Shown here: positions 1 to 7,167 of the stretch, one piece after another
Layout: every line of letters starts with the position of its first letter
Numbering within the stretch: the first letter of the stretch is position 1
NCBI GenBank assembly: GCA_946478635.1
Contig: CAMLCX010000017.1
Coordinates: 1-23,426, forward strand
Length of the DNA stretch: 23,426 nt
Reading direction: 5' to 3'
DNA from: an uncultured Pseudomonadota bacterium
Lineage (GTDB): Bacteria > Desulfobacterota_B > Binatia > UBA9968
Notes under the pieces: generated by a model
Told to the model about the DNA's origin: nothing
The model's database searches: none
Seen by the model: the letters and a program-made list of their open reading frames with translations, nothing else
Translations under genes and position numbers: made by a program

Positions 1-38
1 GGACCGGTGCCCGAAGTGCGCCCTAACAAAACTGGCTG

Positions 39-60
39 TTCGCCCATAGGCGAACTTCTT
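39..60 (+). terminator. Possible weak terminator of an upstream plus-strand gene
   Basis: A 6-bp stem (TTCGCC at 39-44, loop CATA, GGCGAA at 49-54) is followed by a T-rich tract (CTTCTTTT). It could end a gene lying left of the window. The first bases are open in one frame to a TGA at 97-99, but nothing recognisable is encoded. A second palindrome at 59-67/74-82 has its T-run before the stem rather than after it, so it is not a terminator on either strand. The rest of 1-184 shows nothing else. Confidence 0.3.
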
Positions 61-184
61 TTCCCAGCACTGTCTGGGAAAAAGCGTGTAGTGCAATGAG
101 AGAAGCTGTAGTTGTATTGACCATTTGATTGAGTCCGGTCGATGATCGGTTATCGAAGCGTACGGAGATCTTTCCGGCAAACTC

Positions 185-1564
185 CTATCTTCTCTCCCGC
201 TCTCGTTCTCTCTGCTTCCCTCCACCAATCCCGAGACTGAATGAGGGAATGAAAACCGGGATCAAAGACTCAAGCAAGCTCGGTCGTTTTTCCTGAACCT
301 TCTCCCGCGGTTCCTCAGCGGGCCGCGACGCATCTTTCGGTTTGGCGCTGGCTCTCCGAGTGTCCTCTATAAGCTGGTTGACCTGCTTAAGCTCGCCTTC
401 GAACACTTTTTTCTGCCACAACAGATCGTTTCGCTCACGTTCGAGCCTGTGTTCGGCTTTGTAGACCTCCTTCAGCCATTGCGCGAGATCGAAGCCAAAC
501 TGGCCTTCGGCCTCGAGGAGCCCGCGCTCGTAGGCCTCATCCAATTCCGGAGGGATCTCATCTTCGATCGCGGATTCGAACTCCGCAATCGTGCGATCGA
601 TCTCCTTGATGCGTGAGTCGATGCTCTTGATGTCATTCTTGATGCGTTCGGCGCGGAAATTGAGTAAGTCGCTATCCGATGAAGTATTCTTTGAAATCAG
701 AGAACAATCGATGATCGGCGTGTGCAGAATCATGTCGCGGACGGCGTCCACTCGGTCGCGCATGCGCACATGCTCTGTCATGTTCTTGTCCGCCCAGCGC
801 TCCTCTGCATCGAGGCGTCTTTGCTCGGCGGGGTCGCCGCCATTGTTAAAGTGCGCGGCACCCCGGCTCGACACCTGCGCCCGATAATGGGCCGCATCTT
901 CGACGTTCTCGGCTGCTTCCAACCATTCGGATGCGAAGTTGTCCAAGTAAAAGCGTGTCCGCTCATCTTTTGAACAAAAATAGGCAGGAATTTGCGGCAG
1001 CGTGATGTCCCGCGGCGTCGGCCGCGTGAGGCCTGCCAGAGGATCGGACGGCGGCTCGGGATCCTTCGGCGGCGGCTGCTTTGCTTCCCGAGGCGCGCAG
1101 TCGCGCTCCGGCGCATCCTTAAGTTGCTGCTGCTTTTTGGCCAGCAGATTTTGAACCTGGGTCAGTATGGCGCGGGCGGCGGGCCAGTAACCAGCGGCCG
1201 CGGGGGTCATTCCGTTGATGACCGGGAAAGATGCCAAGAACGCCATTCCCAGCCGCGTGGTCCCGGCCGTGGTGAAAGCATGTTCCGCCCGGACAAAATC
1301 CTGCAGCAGATTCTTGAGCACCAGCGCCTCCCTATCCAACTCGAACTGAGCTTCAGACTTATTCGGCTCATAGGGCGGTTTGCAGTATCGGCTGAGGACC
1401 TGGATGTTCGCCAAACGAATTCGCATGTCCTCAGCTTCGATCAAAACCTTGGCCAACGGATTGTCGGCGCCGGCTGGCGGCGCCACCTGCGCAAACGCTT
1501 GCGTATATCCCAACAGCATTGCGAGGATGCAGAAAGCGGCGCGCTGTTTTAGTGATACTTTCAT
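185..1564 (-). CDS. Secreted coiled-coil protein of unknown function
   Basis: I do not recognise the family. The 459-residue product starts with a clear Sec signal peptide: a basic N-end, a hydrophobic core at about residues 9-20, and likely cleavage after AFA near residue 25. It is therefore probably periplasmic or exported. The mature part has four cysteines (61, 156, 197, 287). A proline- and lysine-rich linker lies near 155-195. A long charged heptad-like stretch at about 300-405 is probably coiled coil. The end carries a short hydrophobic and glycine-rich patch (about 430-449) and a run of alternating Arg and Glu encoded by a simple CT-rich repeat. The ATG has GGAGG (complement of 1571-1575) at good spacing. 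The DUF4189-like gene lies 46 bases upstream on the same strand, so the two may be co-transcribed. Function remains open. Confidence 0.75.
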   Translation of the reverse strand: MKVSLKQRAAFCILAMLLGYTQAFAQVAPPAGADNPLAKVLIEAEDMRIRLANIQVLSRYCKPPYEPNKSEAQFELDREALVLKNLLQDFVRAEHAFTTAGTTRLGMAFLASFPVINGMTPAAAGYWPAARAILTQVQNLLAKKQQQLKDAPERDCAPREAKQPPPKDPEPPSDPLAGLTRPTPRDITLPQIPAYFCSKDERTRFYLDNFASEWLEAAENVEDAAHYRAQVSSRGAAHFNNGGDPAEQRRLDAEERWADKNMTEHVRMRDRVDAVRDMILHTPIIDCSLISKNTSSDSDLLNFRAERIKNDIKSIDSRIKEIDRTIAEFESAIEDEIPPELDEAYERGLLEAEGQFGFDLAQWLKEVYKAEHRLERERNDLLWQKKVFEGELKQVNQLIEDTRRASAKPKDASRPAEEPREKVQEKRPSLLESLIPVFIPSFSLGIGGGKQRERERERR

Positions 1565-1610
1565 CTCACACCTCCGATTTTAAGCCATCCTTGAGCAATG
1601 CAATTCGCGT

Positions 1611-2030
1611 TTATCTTACGGCGTCGTGCCAGCCCACTGTCGGTCGCCCGCATCGATTTGACATCGCGAACTTGTTGCACTCCTGTGCGGCGAGTTGCAG
1701 GGCTTGTTCGCCATCTGGCACGCCGCACGCTACCCCAATGGCTTCGATGGGTCTCCCGGGTAGCCGGCGCATGGCGATGGCGCCATAACCGCCGCCGCTA
1801 CACGAAGCGATCACCTGACAATTCCGCCCGTTGCGATTGCGACAGCCGTCTAGAGCACGACCTCTAGCCTCGGCCTCGCTTTGCGCGCTATGGACATATG
1901 CGTAAGTTGAGGTCTCACGATCGAATGCCACGGCGCTGGCGGCGAGCGCGGCCCGGGAGGAACCGATGACGAGCAGTAGCGTCAACGCCGTCACGCTCCG
2001 TTTGAAAATTCTCTTATGTTTTTTGCTCAT
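1611..2030 (-). CDS. Small secreted DUF4189-like protein
   Basis: The product is 139 residues with a basic N-terminus and a hydrophobic signal segment (about 13-30, ending ALAA), so it is probably exported. The mature part resembles DUF4189 proteins: an 'AVAFD' start, an alanine-rich helix with AEARGRALDGC, then paired cysteines in GCRNRNGRNCQVIASC and a glycine-rich GGYGAIA strand, then further cysteines in ACG, EC and RCG. The spacing suggests disulphides in the periplasm. DUF4189 proteins have no firm biochemical role. The ATG has AGGAG at the complement of 2036-2040. The gene precedes the secreted coiled-coil gene, so the pair may be one small envelope operon. The family call rests on pattern memory only. 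Confidence 0.65.
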   Translation of the reverse strand: MSKKHKRIFKRSVTALTLLLVIGSSRAALAASAVAFDRETSTYAYVHSAQSEAEARGRALDGCRNRNGRNCQVIASCSGGGYGAIAMRRLPGRPIEAIGVACGVPDGEQALQLAAQECNKFAMSNRCGRPTVGWHDAVR

Positions 2031-2186
2031 AAACGCTCCTTCGTAACAGTGTTCGTTGGTATCCCGTCCGGTGAGTGTCGCGCCTTAATAAAAAGGTTCA
2101 AACGCCCATCGCTCTACTCAATCGATTCCCGTTGATGCGGCGTGCGGGCCGGGTGACACATCGGTCTGGATTCACGGCAGGATTTC

Positions 2187-2216
2187 TTGGAGTTCGGGTA
2201 AAGGGCTTGGTATTAT
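2187..2216 (+). promoter_or_regulatory. Candidate sigma70-like promoter for the hydrolase operon
   Basis: TTGGAG (2187-2192) and TATTAT (2211-2216) are separated by 18 bases, about 80 bases before the ATG of the alpha/beta hydrolase. It is the best such pair in the 2031-2294 gap between divergent genes. Match to consensus is moderate and no operator is evident. Confidence 0.3.
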
Positions 2217-2294
2217 CCCGCTTCAATTGTCGGGACCACCGTGATAGAGAGCCCGGAGAAGACTTCGTGTAACGAAAACTCGGAGGCAAAGTCC

Positions 2295-3170
2295 ATGTCA
2301 GAAAAGATCTCTTTTGAGTCCGACGGCCTCAAGATCGCGGGTCTCGTCGACATCCCGGCGGACTACAAACCGGGCGAGCGCAGACCGGCGTTCATCGTTC
2401 TGCATGGTTTTGGCGGCAACAAGGACGGCCAGGGCCAGGCGGTCGTCGCCAAGCAATTTACCCAATGGGGCTATGTGACGTTACGTATCGACTTTCGCGG
2501 CTGCGGCGAGAGCGAAGGCGAGCACGGCCGGATCATCTGTCTCGATCAGGTCGCCGATACGCGCAACGCCATCTCGTACATGGCGGCGCGCCCGGAGGTG
2601 GACCCGCAGCGCATCGCGCTCGTCGGCAGCAGCTTCGGTGCGGCGGTCTCGGTTTTCACCGGCGGCGCGGACCAGCGGGTTGCGGCGGTGATTTCCTGCG
2701 GCGGCTGGGGCGACGGCGAGCGCAAATTTCGCGGCCAGCATCCGACACCGGAAGCCTGGGCGAAATTCACCAACATGCTCGAAGAAGGCAAACGCCACCG
2801 CGAGCGCACGGGAAAGTCGCTCATGGTGCCGCGCTACGACATCGTGCCGATCCCGGAAAAATTGCGCAATCGCATGAGCAGCGGCTCGATCATGCAATTT
2901 CCCGCCGAAACGGCGCAGAGCATGAACGACTTCCGCGCCGACGACCAGATCGGCAATATTTCACCGCGACCGGTGCTGTTGTTGCACAGCGCGAACGATT
3001 CCGTCACGCCGACCCACGAATCCATCGAAATGTTCAAGCGCGCCAGACAGCCGGCCGAGCTGCACCTGCTTGCGGACGTCGATCATTTCACGTTCAACGA
3101 GGAAAACCCGCGCTTGATTCGCATCGTTGCTGACTGGCTCGAGCGCTATTTTCCGGCTCAAAAGAAATAA
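2295..3170 (+). CDS. Alpha/beta hydrolase (esterase/dienelactone hydrolase-like)
   Basis: A 291-residue serine hydrolase of the alpha/beta fold, probably cytosolic as no signal peptide is seen. The HG oxyanion motif is at residues 37-38 (VLHGFGGNKDG). The nucleophile is Ser113 in GSSFG, with Asp235 in HSANDSVTP and His264 in DVDHFTF completing the triad. A cap-like insertion lies between about 140 and 215. The open frame extends upstream to 2241, but the ATG at 2295 has GGAGG at 2282-2286 and the next residues begin the domain, so that start is chosen. It is the first gene of a tight operon; the Ldh-family gene starts 14 bases after its stop. Known relatives are esterases, feruloyl-esterase-like enzymes and peptidase S9-like hydrolases. 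The substrate cannot be read from the sequence. An ester- or lactone-opening step feeding the dehydrogenase is an inference. Confidence 0.88.
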   Translation: MSEKISFESDGLKIAGLVDIPADYKPGERRPAFIVLHGFGGNKDGQGQAVVAKQFTQWGYVTLRIDFRGCGESEGEHGRIICLDQVADTRNAISYMAARPEVDPQRIALVGSSFGAAVSVFTGGADQRVAAVISCGGWGDGERKFRGQHPTPEAWAKFTNMLEEGKRHRERTGKSLMVPRYDIVPIPEKLRNRMSSGSIMQFPAETAQSMNDFRADDQIGNISPRPVLLLHSANDSVTPTHESIEMFKRARQPAELHLLADVDHFTFNEENPRLIRIVADWLERYFPAQKK

Positions 3171-3184
3171 TTGAAAGGTTCTCA

Positions 3185-4237
3185 GTGCCGCGAGTAGATT
3201 ACGTTAAATTGCGCGATTTCTGCGCTCAATTGCTTTGCGGCGGCGGCATACCGCGTGACGATGCGGAGCTGGTCGCCGACCTGCTCGTCAAAGGCGAATC
3301 GCGCGGCTATGCCGGTCATGGCGTATCGCGGGTAATACAATATTTGGAGTTTATCGAGAAAAAAATTTACGATCTTAAATCCAGGCCGCAAATCGAACGC
3401 GAGGGAAAGATTACCGCCGTGATCGACGGCAAACACTACGTCGGCCAGGTTGCCGCGCGCATGGCAATGATTCTCGCGATCAAGAAAGCCAAAGAGCACG
3501 GTGTTGGCATTGTCACTGTCCGGCGCGCGGGACACAGCGGACGGCTGGCGGATTACATGGAGATGGCGACCGAGCAGGGGTTGATCGGCATGGGCGCGGC
3601 CAGCGTCGGCTCGGCGACGACAACCCTTTACGGCGGCATGAAACCGATCACCGGTACTAACCCCATGGCCTTCGGCATTCCCACTCGAAGCGGGCAGCCG
3701 ATCATCCTCGATTTCGCCACGGCTTCGATGAGCATGGGTGAGATCCAGCGGCGGGTCGCGAAAAAGGAAGCGATTCCCGACGGCGTGATCATGGACGGAA
3801 ACGGCCAGCCGACCAATGACTTCAATGCGTTTCGCGGTCCGCCGCGCGGCGTGTTCCTGCCCTTCGGCGGCTACAAAGGTTCAGGCGTGGCTCTTGTCAC
3901 CGAAATCCTCGGCGGTTTACTCTCAGGCAATGGACTCGGCAAACATTGGTGGACAAAGGGCGGCCACGGCGTCAACGGGCTGTTTCTCCAGGCTTTTGCC
4001 ATCGAGGAGTTTCAGGAGTTAAATAGCTTTTACGACAAGGTCGATGAGTTGATCGCTTTTATCAAATCGACTCAACGCGCGCCGGGCGTCAGCGAAATTC
4101 TTTTGCCGGGAGAATCCGGCCGGAGAAAGGAAACGCTGCAGCGCGAGAACGGAGTGGAAATCGATCCCGAAACGTGGTCGGATCTTACAGATTTGGCTGC
4201 TGAACTTGGAATTGAGGAAATCCCCACCATCAATTGA
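3185..4237 (+). CDS. Ldh-family NAD(P)-dependent oxidoreductase (malate/L-lactate/ureidoglycolate dehydrogenase type)
   Basis: A 350-residue member of the Ldh_2 family (YlbC/AllD/ComC-like), of normal length. These enzymes oxidise 2-hydroxy acids to 2-keto acids, or the reverse, with NAD(P) held by a fold unrelated to Rossmann dehydrogenases. Visible family motifs are GYAGHGVSR (42-50), the likely catalytic His117 in AGHSGRLADY, TGTNPMAFGIP (156-166), LDFATASMSMGEI (175-187), FGGYKGSGVAL (227-237) and LLPGE near the C-terminus (306-310). The start is GTG with GAAAGG at 3173-3178. It lies 14 bases after the hydrolase stop and 16 bases before the DUF3891 ATG, so all three are one operon. Candidate substrates include malate, lactate, sulfolactate and ureidoglycolate; none can be chosen. 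The hydrolase upstream could supply a hydroxy acid by opening an ester or lactone (inference). Confidence 0.9.
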   Translation: MPRVDYVKLRDFCAQLLCGGGIPRDDAELVADLLVKGESRGYAGHGVSRVIQYLEFIEKKIYDLKSRPQIEREGKITAVIDGKHYVGQVAARMAMILAIKKAKEHGVGIVTVRRAGHSGRLADYMEMATEQGLIGMGAASVGSATTTLYGGMKPITGTNPMAFGIPTRSGQPIILDFATASMSMGEIQRRVAKKEAIPDGVIMDGNGQPTNDFNAFRGPPRGVFLPFGGYKGSGVALVTEILGGLLSGNGLGKHWWTKGGHGVNGLFLQAFAIEEFQELNSFYDKVDELIAFIKSTQRAPGVSEILLPGESGRRKETLQRENGVEIDPETWSDLTDLAAELGIEEIPTIN

Positions 4238-4253
4238 AAAACAAGGAGGCAAT

Positions 4254-5075
4254 ATGGTCGTACGAGAACTGAAAGACGGGCGCGCCTATGTGAGTCTACA
4301 AGAGGATCATGCCGAGCTTGCGGCGCAGTTTGCGGCGCACTGGGGAAACCAGCGTTTTTCCAAATTACGCCCCTACAAAACCATGGTCTTCGCGACGACC
4401 TATCACGACAGCGGTTATCGCGAATGGGAAGGCAACCCGCCGATGAACGTCGAAAAGGGGCGTCCTTACGCCCATCGCGAAGACATCCCGTCGTTCGAAG
4501 AAATTGAGCTCAAGGCCTACGCGAAGAATGTCGAGTGGCTTGGCTCGCAAGACCCGTACGCCGGCTTGCTGGTCTCCATGCACCGTACCGGTCTTTGGCA
4601 TAATCGCTACAATATTTTTACCGAGCCGGCGGGAAGACTCCGCGAAAGAAGCCAGGCCGTGCAAAACGCGAAAAAGGAAATGGAAGCAAAACAGGAAGAG
4701 CTCAAAAAATCCTTCGCCTCCAAAGACCCCGGATTTATCAACGAGCTCTCCTACAATTACATGGTCCTGCAAATATTCGACTTGCTCTCGCTGTATTTTT
4801 GTTGCGATGGTTACGCCTCCGAAACGGAATTCAAGCAATACGCCATCGCCCCGGTGCGAATTTCCTATGACAGTGACGAGACCGTGAGGCTGACGATCCG
4901 ACCCAATGGCGCCGGCGCCGTGGCCATGGATCCATACCCCTTCGACATCAGCCCGGTAATTTTCTCCGCGCGCGCTCGAATCGTCGCCCCGCCGAAGGAG
5001 AAATCAGAACGGGCCTGCGCCGAGGAGTATCACAAAGCAGCGAGACAGTTGCTGACCTTTCAAGTATCGGCGTGA
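4254..5075 (+). CDS. DUF3891 family protein, HD-like His/Asp pattern
   Basis: A 273-residue cytosolic protein that matches DUF3891 in its opening pattern (MVVRELKDG, then a DHAELAAQFAAHW helix). The ATG at 4254 is chosen over an in-frame ATG at 4206 because AAGGAGG lies at 4243-4249; the longer form would also overlap the dehydrogenase gene. Its ordered polar residues recall an HD metal site: His19 and His29, His51-Asp52 (TTYHDSGY), His110 (SMHRTGLW) and Asp176 (IFDLLSLYFCC). That resemblance is my inference and not an established assignment. A lysine/glutamate-rich helix at about 135-155 is probably coiled coil. It is the last gene of the hydrolase-Ldh operon and is followed by a strong terminator. 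Co-location suggests it handles the same metabolite or the regulation of that step. No reaction is known to me. Confidence 0.75.
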   Translation: MVVRELKDGRAYVSLQEDHAELAAQFAAHWGNQRFSKLRPYKTMVFATTYHDSGYREWEGNPPMNVEKGRPYAHREDIPSFEEIELKAYAKNVEWLGSQDPYAGLLVSMHRTGLWHNRYNIFTEPAGRLRERSQAVQNAKKEMEAKQEELKKSFASKDPGFINELSYNYMVLQIFDLLSLYFCCDGYASETEFKQYAIAPVRISYDSDETVRLTIRPNGAGAVAMDPYPFDISPVIFSARARIVAPPKEKSERACAEEYHKAARQLLTFQVSA

Positions 5076-5106
5076 TGGCGAACCGCCTGTGGATGCTGTG
5101 ATCGCC

Positions 5107-5141
5107 GCAGGGGCGGGTTTCAAACCCGCCCCTGCATTTTT
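5107..5141 (+). terminator. Strong hairpin terminator after the hydrolase operon
   Basis: A perfect 14-bp inverted repeat (5107-5120 and 5122-5135, GC-rich core GGGGCGGG) is followed by ATTTTT. It lies 31 bases after the DUF3891 stop and suits Rho-independent termination on the plus strand. The same palindrome type is scattered in many environmental genomes, so it may double as a dispersed repeat. Confidence 0.75.
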
Positions 5142-5203
5142 CGCCTCTTACGTTCTCCTTTGAAAATTCTGTGCGCCGAGAAGAACGAACGGGCCACTTG
5201 GGA

Positions 5204-5305
5204 CCGTCATACCCGCCCTTCGGCCGCGCTCAGGATAAACTCCAGCGGGTATCCAGGCCAATTCACGAAGATCAAACCTGGATTCCCGCGTGCGCGGGAA
5301 TGACG
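5204..5305. repeat. Paired REP-like palindromic element
   Basis: Two imperfect palindromes face each other: CCGTCATACCCGC ... GCGGGTATCCAGG (5204-5257) and CCTGGATTCCCGCG ... CGCGGGAATGACG (5277-5305). They carry the CCTGGATTCCCGC/GGGAATGACG motif found again at 19252-19320 and 20173-20207. This looks like a bacterial REP/BIME-type repeat. The rest of the gap 5076-5409 contains only the terminator. Confidence 0.7.
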
Positions 5306-5409
5306 ACTGGACTGAGAGCACCGTGTCCAAGAAAATCCCTCTGTTTTCATTCTCTGCGGGCGTGCGTAAGATCATGAATCACTTTGTGGTCAATTCCCGG
5401 TCTTAGTTC

Positions 5410-6048
5410 TCAATCTTCGTAGATCTCCACGCGGATCGCCTGTCCCCTGCCCGACTCCGGACAGGCGCTTGCGGCCACAAGCAGGTCCATTTCAGCGCGA
5501 AAATCCACGTGCGCTTCGTCTTTAGGGCGAATCAGGGTGTCGTACATGACTCCCGTCTCCGGATCGATTCGCATGCATTGAAATATATTGAAGGGGCTGG
5601 GCACGTCGTCGGGCAAGATCCCCCACGGCTTCACGGCGTTGCTCAAATTCTCCCAGCAGCCGTGGTCGGGAATGTCTTCCGCCTTCTTCGGATTGATGTC
5701 CACTCCTTCGGCAAATACGCGCATCGACTGCCCCCGCGCCACCATCTCAAAGCGTTTGCGGCTGCACATCCCCTTCTGCAAATCGTGCCGTCCTTCTTTG
5801 AAAGTGTCTTCGACGATCACCATCATCGGATTATTTCGCTTCGAGTAAAGAATATCGCCCGTACTGATGAAGATCTTGACCTGATTGGTCTTGGTCCGCG
5901 CCTGATCGAACCGTTCAGTTAGATCGTGCAGATTAAAGGCGACAAAATCGACAATGCTCTTTCCCGCGATCCGTAAGCGCTGCCCCTTCTTTAATTCAAA
6001 AGCCGCCCCGAAATTCTTCGGCACGACGCTACTCCGCAAAATAGCCAT
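5410..6048 (-). CDS. DUF1989 family protein (urea-carboxylase-associated type)
   Basis: A 212-residue cytosolic protein matching DUF1989 along its whole length. Typical segments are VDFVAFNLHDLTERFDQART (33-52), ISTGDILYSKRNNPMM (61-76), DLQKGMCS (89-96), HGCWENL (129-135), SPFNIFQCMRID (151-162) and RAEMDLLVAASACPE (184-198). Conserved-looking His41, His88, His129 and Cys95, Cys131, Cys158, Cys196 could form a metal site (inference). In other bacteria DUF1989 proteins often sit beside urea carboxylase or guanidine-related genes; none is visible here. The ATG has GGAGG at the complement of 6053-6057. The gene is separated from the upstream amidohydrolase by 157 bases holding a hairpin and a short tandem repeat, so it may or may not share that transcript. 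The biochemical role is uncertain. Confidence 0.87.
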   Translation of the reverse strand: MAILRSSVVPKNFGAAFELKKGQRLRIAGKSIVDFVAFNLHDLTERFDQARTKTNQVKIFISTGDILYSKRNNPMMVIVEDTFKEGRHDLQKGMCSRKRFEMVARGQSMRVFAEGVDINPKKAEDIPDHGCWENLSNAVKPWGILPDDVPSPFNIFQCMRIDPETGVMYDTLIRPKDEAHVDFRAEMDLLVAASACPESGRGQAIRVEIYED

Positions 6049-6137
6049 CTAACCTCCGGGAAACTTAACTGCTAAAAAATCGATTATTGCACATGGATTC
6101 CCGCTCAAGAACGGAAGGAGCGAACATCATCAACATC

Positions 6138-6199
6138 AGATCAGCAACCGAACCTCCGAGTCTGATCTAAACGGCTTGAACGATTTGAACGGTTTGAAC
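6138..6199. repeat. Hairpin plus 9-bp tandem repeat between two minus-strand genes
   Basis: AGATCAG (6138-6144) pairs with CTGATCT (6162-6168). Directly after it come three 9-bp units (AACGGCTTG 6170-6178, AACGATTTG 6179-6187, AACGGTTTG 6188-6196) and a partial fourth. On the minus strand this lies just past the amidohydrolase stop. No T-run follows the hairpin in that direction, so a terminator role is not supported. Confidence 0.55.
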
Positions 6200-6205
6200 T
6201 CTTTT

Positions 6206-7135
6206 TCAAATACCCAGCAACTTCTTTGCGTTGAGCGAATAAATCTTTTCTTTATCGCTTTCGGGGATGTCCAGCGCTTCCATCTCTTTTAAAGTCATTG
6301 GATAAAATTGATCGTCCTGCCCCTCGCGGCCGTGCGGGTAATCGGCGCCGAAGAGAATCTGCTCGGCGCCGACGGTGTCGTAAACCAGCTTGATAAACGC
6401 CGCGCGGATCGGCCCCGCCGTGTCGTAGTAGAGTTTCTTGAAGTAGCTTTCCGGTTCGTCCTTGCAGGCAGGACTCCCTTCGCGCCAATTGAGCCGATCC
6501 AGGTAAAGCAGAATCATGCCGCCCAGGTGCGAGGCGATCATCTTGAGTTTGGGGTAGCGATCGAAGATGCCGGCGTAAACGATGCGCGAAATCGCCAAAG
6601 TGCTGTCGGTCGGCCAAAGAATTTTCTGGTGCAGCGAATACTTGTTCCAGTTCGATTGGCACGGCGCGTTGCATGGATGGAGGAAGAGCGGCTTGTCGCC
6701 GGCGGCGAGGGCATCCCAGAAAGGTTTGAACTCGGGCTCGTCGATATATTTCCCGTCGACATTGGTCGGCATCATCACGCCGTGCATCTTGAGGTCTTTG
6801 TAGCAGCGTTCGAGCTCGCGCACGCAATCGTCCATGTCGACCATGGGCAGACGAGCGAACGCCATAAAGCGTGTCGGGTGCTTGGCATGCGCGTCGGCGA
6901 AGGAGTCGTTCAAGATCCGGCAGAGTTCCAGAGCCCGAACGCGGTTTCCGCCCTTTTCGATCCGTCCGCCGGTGTTCGACAACACGCCGATGTCGATGCC
7001 GTACTTGTCCATCGTGTTGAGATATTCGCGGTGATCGAAGGCATGAAAGCCGACGCCCCGCACGTCATTCTGCGCCTCCGGCACGAGATCCAAGAATTTG
7101 CCTGGAAAGGCATGAAAGTGAGTGTCGATGATCAT
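6206..7135 (-). CDS. Amidohydrolase-2 family enzyme (ACMSD / gamma-resorcylate decarboxylase-like)
   Basis: A 309-residue TIM-barrel metal enzyme of the Amidohydro_2 family, which contains hydrolases and non-oxidative decarboxylases such as ACMSD and gamma-resorcylate decarboxylase. The full classical metal set is visible: His6 and His8 in THFHAF, His153 in LFLHPCN, His203 in IASHLGG, and Asp265 in LFGADYPHG. Arg213 and the DRLNWR segment follow the third metal ligand as in the family. There is no signal peptide, so it is cytosolic. The ATG at 7135 has a GAGG-type site and begins exactly at the first strand. The solute-binding protein gene ends 32 bases upstream, so both are probably one transcript and may act on the same compound. 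Decarboxylation versus C-N or C-C hydrolysis cannot be decided from sequence. Confidence 0.88.
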   Translation of the reverse strand: MIIDTHFHAFPGKFLDLVPEAQNDVRGVGFHAFDHREYLNTMDKYGIDIGVLSNTGGRIEKGGNRVRALELCRILNDSFADAHAKHPTRFMAFARLPMVDMDDCVRELERCYKDLKMHGVMMPTNVDGKYIDEPEFKPFWDALAAGDKPLFLHPCNAPCQSNWNKYSLHQKILWPTDSTLAISRIVYAGIFDRYPKLKMIASHLGGMILLYLDRLNWREGSPACKDEPESYFKKLYYDTAGPIRAAFIKLVYDTVGAEQILFGADYPHGREGQDDQFYPMTLKEMEALDIPESDKEKIYSLNAKKLLGI

Positions 7136-7167
7136 CGCTGCACCTCTTCGCTTTTTTTATTTCACCG

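Noticed and set aside
59..82. Palindrome TTTTCCCAG/CTGGGAAAA as terminator
   Set aside because: The T-rich part lies before the stem on both strands, so no U-run would follow the hairpin.
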